Positions 32,543 through 43,924 of a stretch of 64,000 nt of DNA are shown piece after piece (the first letter of the stretch is position 1; each line of letters starts with the position of its first letter). Both the position numbers and the translations under genes were made by a program. A model generated the notes under the pieces. The model had not been told where the DNA came from and did not search any database. It saw only the letters and a program-made list of their open reading frames with translations. The stretch spans positions 1,130,374 to 1,194,373 of the forward strand of contig MU004238.1 of the NCBI GenBank assembly GCA_010405405.1, read 5' to 3'. The DNA is from Microthyrium microscopicum. Its lineage: Eukaryota; Ascomycota; Dothideomycetes; Microthyriales; Microthyriaceae.

Positions 32543-34328
32543 ATGGCCTCCTCGTCCTCAGGTAGTAATCGACGTCCACCAACCAACGGTATTCGGCCCC
32601 GAAACACGAGAGAAATAGGCCATATGCTGGCTCGACTGGCTGTTCACGATGCCGCAGCGCCCACTGGTAGTAAAGGTCTCCAAGAGTTCCCGACCGAAAT
32701 CCTTAGCAATATATTAGCCTGGATTGACCAAGACGCCAATGTGCTAGTCCGATGCGATCGACGAGCATATCTGTCGCACGAAAGCTTCAGGACCCCAGAG
32801 AGCAATATTGATCCGGAGCATGATCATCACAAAGATGTCGAGAACTTTAGATTGACTTGCAAAACGTTCGCAGATGTAGGCGTTGAGCATCAATTTACTC
32901 GCGTCACCGTGAGGTTTAATGAAAAGGACTTTGAGAAACTAGAGGGTATCTCCAAGGATCCAAAACTCGCCTTGTGTGTCAGGAAATTCTCATACATGGT
33001 ACCTTGTGGCTTCTATTGTAACGTTGAAGAAGGTCTGATAATCTTTTATCTTGGCCGTTTATAAAGCTAATTAACATGTAGTGTTTAATAGACCGCTTCC
33101 AAAAGATTCTTTCACCAACGCGGATAATAGGAATACCCCTAATACTCCCGACCTCCCTGAAGAAGATCTCCTCAAGTTCATTCAAAGGAAAGAAGAACAT
33201 ACCAGGATCATCCGATCTAGGCTTGACCGAAGGGCAATACAAGCCGCTTTTGCATCTTTCAAGAACCTTCAACACGTTCAGCTGTGTAAGCTTCAAGATG
33301 ATATTGATACGCGCCTCTTGTATCATCAAACACAATTTCCCGGTCTTATAGACTGGGTACAGCTTGACTGGGCTTCCTCGTGTGTTTATGGCACAAGGTG
33401 TATCGCCGAGATGCTGCTGAAAACCAGCAATACCTGTAGTAGATTCTCATCGCCACACCTCAACTCTAACAGCGCAGCCCTTCTGGTGAGCAACCCGTTA
33501 GGTGTGGAAATGAATGGATCTCTGGATAGCTTGGCCTCGCGATTGACCTGCCTTGAACTGCTCTTTGACAGAGACGTAGACTTGGTCGAGCGAAATCGTC
33601 TTCAGTCACTGCCATTTGGTTCAATCTTTCGAAGTGCTACAAACCTTGAAGCACTTCACGTTGGCTTTCCAGACCCTATCACAGTCGAATTGGAGGTGGT
33701 ATTCCACGATATCAAGTTCCACAAACTGGTAGCTTTTGGTATTCAAGGCTGGTCTCTGACAGCAGATGAGATTATCGATCTCGCCCGCCGGCACAAGGAC
33801 AAACTTAGGGGACTTCGTCTTCGTCAGATCTACCTCAAGGATGAAAGTCGTTGGAAAGACGTGTTATTCTTTCTTCGCACTGAAATGAGCCACCTCGAAT
33901 GGGTCAGCCTTCGTGGCATTGGATACCAATCATACCTAGATGAGAGGGCAAACGGCATTGATTTGTCAGATATTATCGAAAGCGACGATGAAGAAGATGA
34001 GGATGAAAGTCAACTCGCCGCCAGGCTTGCTCAGCACGACAGAGATCCGCCAGTCCAGAGTCAGGAACAGATTGAGGACCTTGACGACATAGCCTCGGAG
34101 CAGAGCGAATACACACCATCACATACGGGCTCAGATATCGAGATAGATTTCCCTCCCCACATACGAGTTCCCCGGATCACCTTACGCTGCGACTGCGCAC
34201 GACCCCAAATAGTCTCGCTCGAAGAAGCAGAGGAAGAACTTGGCGACGTTCAAGACTTTGTCTCCAACGTAACGCGTACACGCTGGGAAAAATGGGTCAT
34301 CAACCAATGTCCCGAACATACAGCCTGA
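32543..34328 (+). CDS. F-box protein
   Basis: Two exons (32543-33032 and 33082-34328; 49-nt intron) give 578 residues. After a polar start, residues about 48-110 form an F-box (LQEFPTEILSNILAWIDQDA, later FRLTCKTFADVGVEHQFTRV). The two halves of the box are separated by about 30 residues rich in Asp, His and Glu (SNIDPEHDHHKDVEN), which is longer than usual. The middle has leucine-rich pieces (SLASRLTCLELLFDRDV, RSATNLEALHVGF) that may bind substrate. An acidic stretch (ESDDEEDEDES) and a short Cys-containing tail follow. The likely role is an SCF ubiquitin-ligase adaptor binding Skp1; the target is unknown. Confidence 0.8.
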
Positions 34329-35410
34329 GTGATAACACGCATAACTTGAGTGACAGTACTGCTTGCGGAAATGTTCTCGATCGATGCAGTAGTGAGATTT
34401 CTTGTGAGGCTCAATGAAATATGGGGCATTTGATAGACCCCGTTAGGCTCAGAGACTAGAGTCTACCTGACAAAGCGTCAGAGAAAAGATTCCCAGCGCA
34501 AACCGGTCCAGCATCCACGGCTTGACTGAAATGCAAGAGTGCGTTTTGACAAGCGAATACACCTGCAACACGTGGCCATATGCAACCACGATCATCGCAG
34601 CTGCAGCTGGAACGACATGGGCATCACCTGGTGGCTTATTTGACCTTTTTCGAACAGCATTAGCAAGAGGGGATTCTCCTTTTTGGTTTGTCGGTTATTC
34701 TCGGACAAGATATTGGGGATTGATGGGTGGGTGGCATACTGGGTGGCACTAGCGTGCTTTCTTTAAAGAATTACTGCTTGGGATTGCGTTCGTTTTTTTG
34801 GAGACCTTATTGGGCGGTGAAGTTATGATCATGACGGTTTATCTTTCTTCTGCATTTTGAATGCTTGATAATACTTGAGCTGCTTGGGAACAACTTGAGA
34901 ACATGCGTTATACTCGTTTGAGCGTAGCCCACTGGGCAATCAATTACCTTCTTTTGCACATATCAAGATATTCGCCGAGAAAAGGACGTGTTTATGTTCT
35001 ATATTGAGTGCAAAATTGCAGGATGATTGACTGGCCCATGGGTAGAGTAGACCAACAAGTTGATGACTTCTCGGGTCTTCGAAGCCTTCTCCTTGCGATT
35101 GCTGTGAACAGAAAAGAAACCTCGATCGACGGAGACGTTGAGATAAAGCTATCGTTCTCAATGCTGTTGCCGTGTCTGAGAAGTCAAGACATGTCCAGTC
35201 CAAATAATATGCAGCCAACATGTCAGCCGAAATGGCAGTGACCAAACCTTAATGACGAAACAAGTCACTTCTCATCGGAAAGAGAGGCTCTTGAGTATGA
35301 GCGAGGTAGCAGTTGGCCTAGAAAGTAGACAGAACCTGCAAGAATTAGCAGTATCAATCCAAGTCATAAATCGCTTCAGCATCGAATAACTAATTCACCA
35401 CCAGCTGCAA
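34329..35410. other. Intergenic
   Basis: No credible gene is seen; the right-hand half is the probable promoter of the WD40 gene. Short frames on both strands lack domains. Confidence 0.45.
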
Positions 35411-37825
35411 ATGAGCATCACCAAATCACCGCCGCCATGCCCAGAGCTCTGCAATCCGTGGTCGATCTCCGGCCAACCATTCATCAAAAGACGCGAGTCT
35501 ACAGGACCTGATGAGAGACGAGAGAGAGATGATGGAAGTATTGTGAGAGGATGGCCCAGCCCCCAGGTTTTAAGCGCGACAAACGCAGTTAGCGCCAACT
35601 TCACCAACAACTCTTCTCCCGCTTGTGGACAACAGCATCCAGCCCAAGCAGCGCCAGTCGACGCACTACACAACACCCTACAGAACCTACGCCTCTTACC
35701 GACCTCTTCCCCTATCGACCCGCTAATTACGCCCTGCTCGCGCCTAACTTGCTCCCCCGAGCCGCTGCAGCATGCGAAGTCTGCTTTACCACCAAACCAA
35801 GCGCTGACTCTACAACTGGGCGTGATGCCCGACGAACTACAGCTTCCACCTCCCTCATCCTTTGGGAATCCAGCCCGTTCGCCTAGCCAGCAGCAGCAGA
35901 ACAATAGCAACAATCCATTCCTGAACTTGCCTGCCTCGCTGCGCTCCACTCCGGGCATCAATCTTCAGCAGGCCAGTCCACGCACTTCCATGTACAACCC
36001 AGCAAGTGCATCATCGTCAGGAGTTCCTGGCAGTTTACAACCAGGAGGGTCGGGCGCTGCGAGCGCTGCTCCATCTACAACTACATCTAGTCGACCACCG
36101 ACTCTTCAGTCGTCGTATACCACTCCTGCTGTGCCCCATATAAACACCAATGCGCAACAATACACGCTTCCAACTCGCTCCAATACAATTTCTCAAAGTG
36201 GGCCTCCGAGTGCGTCGCATTCATACTCTCATAGCAGTCCCGCTGGATTGACGGAGCAAAAATATATCCCTTTTTCCGCTGGTGGCTCGGATCCTCATTC
36301 AGCTGCACTTGACAACATGGCGTCACCCAAATATCCTCAAACTCCCCAACAAAAGGGTCCTCAATTCTATTCACCTCAGACGCCAACAGGCAATGCTCTG
36401 CAATCGCCATTGGTGCTAGATCAGATTAGGCCCAGAGCAAACTCGACTATGAATGACGAATCAAACTTACAAGGGCAGATACAAGCAACAAACTCAAACT
36501 ACGTGGCGCCATGGGCATCGTTTGCGTTTGACTGGTGTAAATATCCCGTTACACAGGGTAACAGTGCGGGAAAGATAGCCATTGGCAGCTATCTTGAAGA
36601 TCCTCATAATTTCGTAAGTTCGACACGCATCGAATTGAGCCATACTAATATTGAGTATAGATCCAAATCATTGATACAACAATAACGCCTCAGGACGGAG
36701 GACCAGGGTACGGAATCGAGTACACGCGGGTAGCGGAAGCAACATGCTCATATCCGGTAACTCGCATATTATGGGAACCTCCAATATCCCAAAAGCAATC
36801 GACAGATCTTCTTGCAACTTCCGGCGACCACCTAAGGCTTTGGTCATTGCCCAGCAGTTCTGTCGCAACATCAAATACTATCACAAGATCATCGACCGTC
36901 AATACTCGGGAACCTGCTCCCCAAAAACTCACACCACTTGCGCTATTGTCTAATTCCAAAACTCCCGAACACACTGCCCCACTCACCTCACTGGATTGGA
37001 ATACGCTTTCACCAAAACTGATTATTACGAGCAGCATTGATACGACCTGTACCATTTGGGATATACCCACACTAACTGCCAAAACACAACTTATTGCTCA
37101 TGACAAGGAGGTTTACGATGTACGATTCTGCGCTGGTAGCGTTGACGTTTTTGTTTCTTGCGGAGCAGATGGAAGTGTCCGCATGTTTGATTTACGTAGC
37201 TTGGAACACAGCACGATTATTTATGAGCCAAGTGAGAAAGGTCAGGACGGCAGCGCAGCAGGTCAGTCTACAAACAACTAACCAGGATTTGAATCTTTAC
37301 TAAATCTTGTCATTAGGAACTCCACCATCTCCAACAAAATCCAATAACCAAACACTCGTCCACGCCCCACCACTTCTCCGTCTCGCCGCATCACCCCACG
37401 ACTCTCATCTCCTTGGCACCTTTGCTGCCGACTCTAACATTGTGCGCATCCTCGACGTGCGCCAACCGGGTCAAGCTCTTCTCGAACTGCGCGGCCATGC
37501 TGCCGCCATCAATGCAGTCGAATGGTCACCCTCGCGGCGCGGCGTACTAGCCACGGGAGGTGATGATGGTCTCGTACTCGTCTGGGATATCTGGAATGCT
37601 AGCAACGGCGCTGTACTCAACGGCGGGCCCGGCGCAGACGCCAACAACGGCGTGGCAGGCAGCACGCAAGGCCAGCAAGTTGGAGCAAAGGGCCCAGCCA
37701 GCTGGTGGCGCTGTGATTATGAGGTTGGCAATCTGTCATGGGCGCCGCAGAGTGGCTTGACCAGCCAGGGCGGAGAGTGGCTAGGCGTTAGTGGTGGACG
37801 AGGAATATGGGGTGTCAAAATCTGA
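35411..37825 (+). CDS. DCAF7/WDR68-like WD40 protein with long N-terminal extension
   Basis: Three exons (35411-36613, 36661-37261, 37317-37825) join in phase. The WD40 part has [103 protein letters not shown] and [23 protein letters not shown]. This order is diagnostic for DCAF7/WDR68/AN11, a scaffold for DYRK/HIPK kinases and a CUL4-DDB1 adaptor in animals. The N-terminal roughly 370 residues are Pro/Ser/Gln-rich and absent in animal members. A start at 35825 ([14 protein letters not shown]) gives 632 residues and is as likely as 35411 (770 residues), since 35411-35820 may be leader. A low-complexity Gly/Asn/Ala insertion sits in the last blades (about 37600-37690). Confidence 0.88.
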
Positions 37826-39217
37826 GAGAGCGAAGAAGCGTCGCTACTACATGGGATGGATGTACGCTGTGCATGTCATGGGATCGGATTGGTCATCTCA
37901 CGATTTTGGGTTCTTGGAAGCATGAAGTTGTAGCGGGTATGGAGTTGTACGTGTTGCTTTTTTATGAAAGAGAATTAACCCCCTTTTTTATCTACTACGT
38001 GCCTAACTAGAATACAAAAAGCTCGATAGATGCTTTCGTTCTCTTTAACCGCATCCTGCCTTTATGGAACTACTATCTGTGTTCATGTCGACGCTTCACG
38101 ATGTTGATGACCGCTTGCCATGCCGCCTCACACCCACGATGGTGCCATAGATCATATTGGGGCATCACCGTGCCGGGGCAACCGCCTGATGGGCAAGCAG
38201 TTATGCCGTACTCGTGTGGCCACATGAATAGGATATGATGTTGCTGCACATGTTGCGTTGGTTGATTTGTGATTTGCTTTGCGATTAGTGTATAAACTTT
38301 AGTGAGCGTATAATGAGTGCTGAGTACTAAGGAGCGAGCTTGAGCACAAAATCATGAGTGTTTTTATATGCTCTGTTGACTACTATCATACCTTGATACT
38401 TAGATCAAGATGGCATTGGAACGACAATGAGGTTCACTTCTATCTTCTGATGTATATCCTGCAAGAGTCTGGCGTGTAGCCCTAAAGAGTTGTGGATATG
38501 GATACCAGTGATCTATGAGCAGGAAGGCACTTGGATGGGAATCGAGGTGTGTTCCTATTGCTACTGCTGTTGCAAATCATTGGCTATATGACAGTCATAG
38601 AAGATAGTTACTGTGTTCTTTGCAAAAAAGAATCTGCGAGCAATTACAACGGATAATCCGACTTGAGTGATGCTATGTATATCAATTATGAATGGATGAG
38701 AAACGATGTTGATGCTTGCCCGTTTGTCATTGAACTGACATTTGAGCCCAGATCACTCTTTCTGAACCTTTTTTTTTACTGCAAATCGGCTTTTACAATC
38801 CTTAAAAGCAATTTTTACACGTAGTTTGATATTGTGAGTCAAGAAATAAGGTGAAATGAGGAAGTCAGTCCTTGTCAGTCGCTTATAGAATGAAGAACTC
38901 TAACGTGATCTGTAGCAAATCTTCAGGCCATCTTTTCATCATGGATTTTACAAGCCTGGAAATACGCAGTGCCATATCAGAAGGAACAATTATATGTATT
39001 TGATTTTAAGTCTGCAACAACCATGGCGTAGCAAAAGAAAAATGGCCTATAGCTCATCCATTGATTGTACTGTCGATATAACAGAGAAGGAATTTGATCC
39101 TATGGACACTTCACACCTGTTCTTGACAATGCAATACGTAAAACTCCTTATGCAACATACGCTATGAACAGGCTGCTCCAATGAGAATCCAAATGTAGTA
39201 TACGAGGAATTGCGAGT
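37826..39217. other. Intergenic
   Basis: About 1.4 kb with no gene seen. The stretch at 38600-39050 is A/T-rich with a T run at about 38770. Confidence 0.45.
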
Positions 39218-39667
39218 ATGTATGCCCAAAGTGGGCCTATGGATTCACCCAACAATGAGCAAACGACCTGTACGGTCTGTCAAGACGCACAAGATATCGA
39301 CGGCTCTACTGTAGAGCCATATACCGATGGCCTCTTCATCGGCTCGACCGTCTTATTTATTGAAGTTTACACCGACACTTCCCTTGCCTCCATCGATGTT
39401 ATGCACTACACCGCCATTAGTAAGACGTCAACTATCGCGGAGTCACTCCGCTCAAGATATCTTATTAGACTTACTCTCAGCGAGGCGAAACTTACCATTC
39501 AATACGAGGTGAAGAAAGACAAATCAAATGCGCTAACGATGGCTGAGCAGCTGAGGTTGCAGCCAAGACAGCCAAGGATGGCATTTTGTCATCTTCCCCT
39601 TGTCATCCATCCTCTCCCAAAATACATCAGCGCTGTGGCTGCAACAAAAACTCCTACACACCCGTAA
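39218..39667 (+). CDS. Doubtful 149-residue frame
   Basis: The frame runs from an ATG to a TAA. It includes TTCTVCQDAQDIDGS near the start and otherwise has no recognised domain, signal peptide or repeat. Codon use is unremarkable. It may be chance. It is listed because nothing else fills this stretch and the Cys-x2-Cys near residue 20 is noticeable. Confidence 0.2.
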   Translation: MYAQSGPMDSPNNEQTTCTVCQDAQDIDGSTVEPYTDGLFIGSTVLFIEVYTDTSLASIDVMHYTAISKTSTIAESLRSRYLIRLTLSEAKLTIQYEVKKDKSNALTMAEQLRLQPRQPRMAFCHLPLVIHPLPKYISAVAATKTPTHP

Positions 39668-39930
39668 TAGTTACCTGCGGACGCATTTGGCTTAGAGTAC
39701 TATGGGTTCAACCTTTTGCGCTGTAGCATTTTCGTGGTGGCTCAGATACTGCCACCACCATACTCTTACTCTCAAGAACCACCCTCTCGTGTGCTGTTCA
39801 CGATGGTGCCATATGCAGAGCTTCAGCTCCGCTGCCAAGTGTCATACCGAACTCAGCCAGATGGCATGCTAATGCTGAGAATAGATCAATAGAGGCAACG
39901 AGAGAAATCCTCCAAGCCGTGAGTATCTTG

Positions 39931-39937
39931 TATATAA
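39931..39937 (+). promoter_or_regulatory. TATA box of small secreted protein gene
   Basis: TATATAA lies 147 nt before the ATG at 40078. The leader between them is A/C-rich with repeated CAACCAAC/CAATCAAT units. Confidence 0.6.
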
Positions 39938-40077
39938 GAGATGTAAGTCTTGCTGTTCTAAACATTATCATCACAACAACAATCAATCCAATCTTCTCAA
40001 CAATACAATCTTCAACTTCCAATCTCAACCAACCTTCTTGTCACCAACCAAACCAACCAATCAACCAATCAATCAAA

Positions 40078-40452
40078 ATGCAATTCACCATCGCTACTAT
40101 TGTTTCTCTCCTCGCCGCCGTCTCCATGGCCGCCCCAGCTGATCGCACCACGGTCCAGCTCACCAACGACCAGACTGGTCGCAACGCTGCCGCTGTCATC
40201 CCTCTTGATGGCATTCCTCGCCAGATCACCGCCCTCTACGGCGGCAGCGCGGTTGACAACGCCGGCCTCATCACTGCCACCAGCGCTCAACTCATTCAGA
40301 TCGTTCAGGGTGCCGCTTGCGTCTTTGCTGGCCCAGGTGGTGCTGCGTTCGCTACTCTCAACGATCGCAAGACCTTTGTCGATGTTGATGGAAACCCAGC
40401 CAATGCTATCCCTGTTGTTCTCAACGATGCTACTCTCCAGTGTGAGCTTTAA
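40078..40452 (+). CDS. Small secreted protein
   Basis: The single-exon gene encodes 124 residues with a clear signal peptide (MQFTIATIVSLLAAVSMAAP, cleavage probably after AA/P). The mature protein is about 105 residues, rich in Ala, Val, Asn and Asp. It has only two Cys (QGAACVFAG and the C-terminal LQCEL), which could form one disulfide tying the tail back. No known domain is recognised. Size and secretion are typical of fungal effector-like or cell-wall proteins, but that is inference. ATG context is ATCAAAATGC. The frame continues open upstream of the ATG, but that part lies in the leader. Confidence 0.85.
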   Translation: MQFTIATIVSLLAAVSMAAPADRTTVQLTNDQTGRNAAAVIPLDGIPRQITALYGGSAVDNAGLITATSAQLIQIVQGAACVFAGPGGAAFATLNDRKTFVDVDGNPANAIPVVLNDATLQCEL

Positions 40453-41068
40453 GTACTGAGTTGACGAATACGACTCTTCATTGTTTCGAAATTGCATAGC
40501 GCGAATGGCATGGGATGGTAGCATAGCATGGACAGTTCCTTTTTTAATTTTTAGACGACTTAGTCACTTAGTATAATAGACCAGCTTTAAACCCTTATAT
40601 TTACTTCCTCCTATAAATGCATTAAAGTATTTGTGCCCATGATGAGCAAATTGTATTCTAGCCAACCGGTCGGTCAAATAAATGGCGCGCTCCTGTCAGC
40701 CTCGTTGGCTCCTAGACGCTACGCTCTTTTATCGAGTGCTTTGTTTGCCATGAGAAATGTTCAGATTCGAATGATTTATCAAAAACAACGGGAGATGTAG
40801 CACCTTTTGCTTACGAGCGTTAGTATAACTTAGCCTTCAGAGTTGATGGGAAGACGCCATTATTTTGCCATGTCGTTGCTAGCTAAAGGATATTTTAGAA
40901 ATAAATAGGAGATAACACATAACTCTATGCTTAAATTATCCAGACGGCCACCAGAAAGCCTGTTGTTCCGCAGTGATGGAAGCAAAAACTGAACATCCTT
41001 CAAAAGTTTCTCTCGTCCCGGGTTCCCAATCCCAATCCTCCACGCAATCTCTTATTTCATGACTTAGC
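40453..41068. other. Intergenic, A/T-rich
   Basis: No gene is seen. It separates the small secreted protein gene from the decayed kinase-like gene. Confidence 0.4.
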
Positions 41069-41124
41069 ATGCTTTCTTCTGTCCAACGAAGGATGGGGGA
41101 GGTTGGCAAGCCATCACTTACGAG

Positions 41125-41638
41125 CTACTTGAGAGAAAGCTGTGAGGGTTTTGCTAGTTCGAAATCGATCCTTACCAGTAACAGTTTAGAATCCTCATAT
41201 AATATTCTAGAATCCTTGGAATTGCAACGAAAAATAACATTCCTTGCTACAACATCCTTATGCTCTATGCCCTCAGCAGCTACCATCGACTCTAATATGA
41301 TCTTCTTGACATAATTTTGGCGCATTCGCATTGGAAGAACTTCGTAGGCGACGCGATGAGACGAATACAATGAACGCTGTCCGAATACTCGAAATCGGTC
41401 ATGAAGGAGCGAAAGTAATTTGGAATTAGAGCCCTTGGACCGACTGTAGGTGACTGTAAGCTGCAGTTTCTCGAATATTATTGCGCTGGGTGCCATTGAT
41501 TCCATCGTACTTCGGGACTTTTACATTCGTAAAAATTGGCTGGTAGAATTTGGCTATGAGCGGATTCGGCGATATCTGAACCAATTGGGCTTTCCATATT
41601 TGTGACATCTTGTACTTTCCGATACTAAATGGTGCCAA
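41125..41638 (-). pseudogene. Decayed fungal kinase-like gene
   Basis: Pieces of a protein-kinase-like fold occur in order but in three frames. First (41638-41430): VWKAQL-like IWKAQLVQISPN, then LIAKFYQPIF (ATP-site Lys) and RETAAYSHLQSVQG (helix C Glu). Second, in another frame (about 41455-41360): ALIPNYFRSFMTDFEYSDSV, the usual next strand. Third (about 41330-41125): LPMRMRQNYVKKIILESM, IEHKDVVARNVIF (degenerate catalytic loop, His-Lys-Asp then Asn) and VRIDFELAK (DFG-like). Two frame changes are needed, no introns fit, and no start or stop is preserved, so the gene is broken. The family is the fungal-specific aminoglycoside-phosphotransferase/protein-kinase-like group, usually of unknown function and often multicopy in accessory regions. 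Confidence 0.65.
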
Positions 41639-41639
41639 A

Positions 41640-42154
41640 AAACTTGAGGTTGGAAGCTTTACCGGTGTCTCCGCCAGGACGAGGTTCTTGACATCTCTCG
41701 AGGATATTCATTGCTCTGATGTCCAAACAGATCGTGATCCAAGCTTTACTTCGTACCGGGTTAGAAAAAAAGTGTAAACCACTCAGGGAACAAAACCGGG
41801 TCAAAAGTGTAAAGCGGATAATTTCATTCGTTCATGTTGTTTCACCTGAAGTGGCCTTACACCTGGCCATGCTGGCCGTCTACCCCAGATATCAAAGCTC
41901 CTTACCGCATCGACATCATCAGGGGAGTTCCGCTTTGGTTGATATCAGATGGACAGATATAAATGAAGGGCTACGATTAGCAGGGAGACACGTACGGAAA
42001 ATAGCCGGCATTAGCATACTAGCAGAGTTGGCCTACGAAACAAATTGAAGAAATGCTTACGCGGAGTATAGGGTGACAGGTCAAATTATGGTCAATCTAA
42101 AATCCGGAATAATTTTTGCATAACCACGAGGTATGATTTTTTGAGATGTAGGGT
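41640..42154. other. Intergenic between kinase remnant and esterase
   Basis: A plus-strand frame at 41719-42048 (109 codons) has no recognisable domain and is not supported. The rest is esterase promoter. Confidence 0.35.
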
Positions 42155-42161
42155 CTATATA
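42155..42161 (+). promoter_or_regulatory. TATA box of CE5 esterase gene
   Basis: CTATATA lies about 110 nt before the ATG at 42267, followed by a C/T-rich leader. Confidence 0.55.
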
Positions 42162-42266
42162 CCGTTCACATAGTCTCAATTCTTCTCTTGTTTACTTCCT
42201 GCCTACCTCTATCTATCTACCAATTAGCACACTACAGAACTCATAGTTCTACACATTCATTTTACC

Positions 42267-43031
42267 ATGAAGCTTATCGCAGCCGCAGCTCTTTCATTTG
42301 CGGGCGCCGCCGTCGCACAAGGCTGCGCTAAAGTGTACGTCTTTGGTGCTCGAGAGACGACTGTTTCCCCAGGCTACGGCAGTGCTGGTGCTCTCATCAA
42401 TCAGATTAAATCCGCATACCCGGGAACCGGATCTGAAGCTATTGTGTATCCAGCATGTGGTGGGCAAAGCAGCTGCGGAGGCATGGCATATGATGCTTCT
42501 GCATCCAAAGGAACACAAGCGGTTGTTACAGCAGTCACGAACTACAACAAGAGGTGTCCGGATTCGCAGATAATCTTAGTTGGATACTCTCAGGTGAGCA
42601 ACAACGTTCGCTTCCGTTCCACAAACATTGAAACTAACATCATTGAAGGGTGGTCAAATTATGGATAATGCAGTCTGTGGAGGAGCTGGCGCAACTCTCA
42701 GTGGATCAGCAATGGCTGCTGTCAAGGCTGCTATCTTCATGGGCGACCCGCATAACATTGCTGGTCTTCCTTATAATGTTGGCACCTGCAAGGCTCAAGG
42801 AGTATGTCAACACCGTCAATCATTGCCTCGGTGTTTATGATATAAACTAATCTCGCTCAGTTCTCGCCTCGTAAACAAGGTTTCACCTGTGCTCATGCTA
42901 GCATCATTCAATCTTACTGCGATGCCGCGGATCCATATTGCTGCAAGGGTAATAATCAGAACACTCATCAAGGATACGTTCGGGAGTACGGTTCGCAAGC
43001 CATGGCTTTCATCAAGAGCAAGGTCAAGTAA
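42267..43031 (+). CDS. Secreted CE5 esterase (acetylxylan esterase/cutinase family)
   Basis: Three exons (42267-42593, 42649-42801, 42861-43031) join in phase to give 216 residues. Residues 1-18 are a signal peptide. The mature enzyme starts QGCAKVYVFGARETT and has the nucleophile elbow GYSQGG (Ser about 108). The catalytic Asp lies in CDAADPYCC and the His in NTHQGYVREYG. About ten Cys give the disulfides usual for acetylxylan esterase. It would remove acetyl groups from xylan outside the cell; size and ARETT favour acetylxylan esterase over true cutinase. The first intron falls inside the serine motif (after GYSQ). It lies 0.3 kb from the CBM52 gene, which is convergent. Confidence 0.92.
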
Positions 43032-43335
43032 ATCAATCGGCTGTTGAAGGTAAGAAAGAGGAAGGAGACATTAAGAGTTGAAAGGATGATGGAAAGACAA
43101 GTGCTATAAACACCAAGCATCTAAAGTGCTAAAATATCAATACCATAATCTAACGAAATTGGAAACTGACTCTGTTTCCTTAACATTCTCTATATTGTAG
43201 GTCCGGAAGTCGCGAATGACTGTGGAAATAAAGCAGACAGATCAGAGCCGAATAATGATATTATTTGAAGAACTACGAACACACTATTGCACTATTATGC
43301 TGCCATATCCTAAATCGCGACAAGTCAAGTCTTGA
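43032..43335. other. Convergent 3' region
   Basis: Holds the 3' ends of the esterase and CBM52 genes; no other feature is seen. Confidence 0.5.
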
Positions 43336-43924
43336 CTAACATGTGCCTGTAAGCTCACAAGGAACCCGACATCTGTCCGCGACACAGATCAAGCCATCGC
43401 AGCAGGCATAGCTCATGCCATTTTCGAAGCAGAAGCCATAGTTTGGACGACAAGTTCCAGTTTGAGTTTGCACCAACTGATTATTTTCGCAGTAATATTG
43501 ATCATAGTTGTAACAAGCGTCCCCGCAGCGGAGGGTCGCCTTGCCATTGATCACTGGGCACAAAAAGTTGCCGTCGAAGCAGACGTACTGTGGAAGCATT
43601 AGTACCAGTTTCTTCAAAACTCAGGCGTAGGTGAGGTTGTCTTACCTGGGAGTCGTAATACTGAGCTGGTCCACAGTTGAGAAGAGTATCAGGCTGGTTA
43701 GGATCGTTCAACACGAGCTGGTTGTTCGAGCAAGCATATTGAGATTGCAAGTAACAAGCATCTCCACAGCGAAGTGTCGGTACGCCATTTGAAATGGGGC
43801 ACAGGAAGGAGTTGTCGAAACAAGTATATTGAGACGGGTAGTATGGCGCAGTGCCGCAGTTTCTGAGATCCTCTGCGAACCCCGTTGTCGCCAAAGCAAG
43901 GAAGGATATCAAAGAAAGCTTCAT
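43336..43924 (-). CDS. Secreted protein with two CBM52 modules
   Basis: Two exons (43924-43646 and 43587-43336; 58-nt intron) give 176 residues. A signal peptide (MKLSLISFLALATTGFAE) is followed by two copies of a roughly 50-residue Cys-rich module. Each has YYPSQYTCFDNSFLCPISNG- and LRCGDACY- type signatures (about residues 23-70 and 84-135). This is the carbohydrate-binding family 52 module (Pfam Carb_bind, PF10645) seen in fission-yeast endo-1,3-beta-glucanase Eng1. No catalytic domain is present. The intron lies within the second copy, just before its YVCFDGNFLCP. A third Cys-rich tail (CRPNYGFCFENG, ACCDGLICVADRCRVPC) ends the protein. It probably binds beta-1,3-glucan of fungal or plant wall, perhaps as a lectin-like shield or effector. 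Confidence 0.88.

Noticed and set aside
41719-42048. 109-codon plus-strand frame upstream of the esterase
   Set aside because: No recognisable domain; lies between a pseudogene and a promoter.
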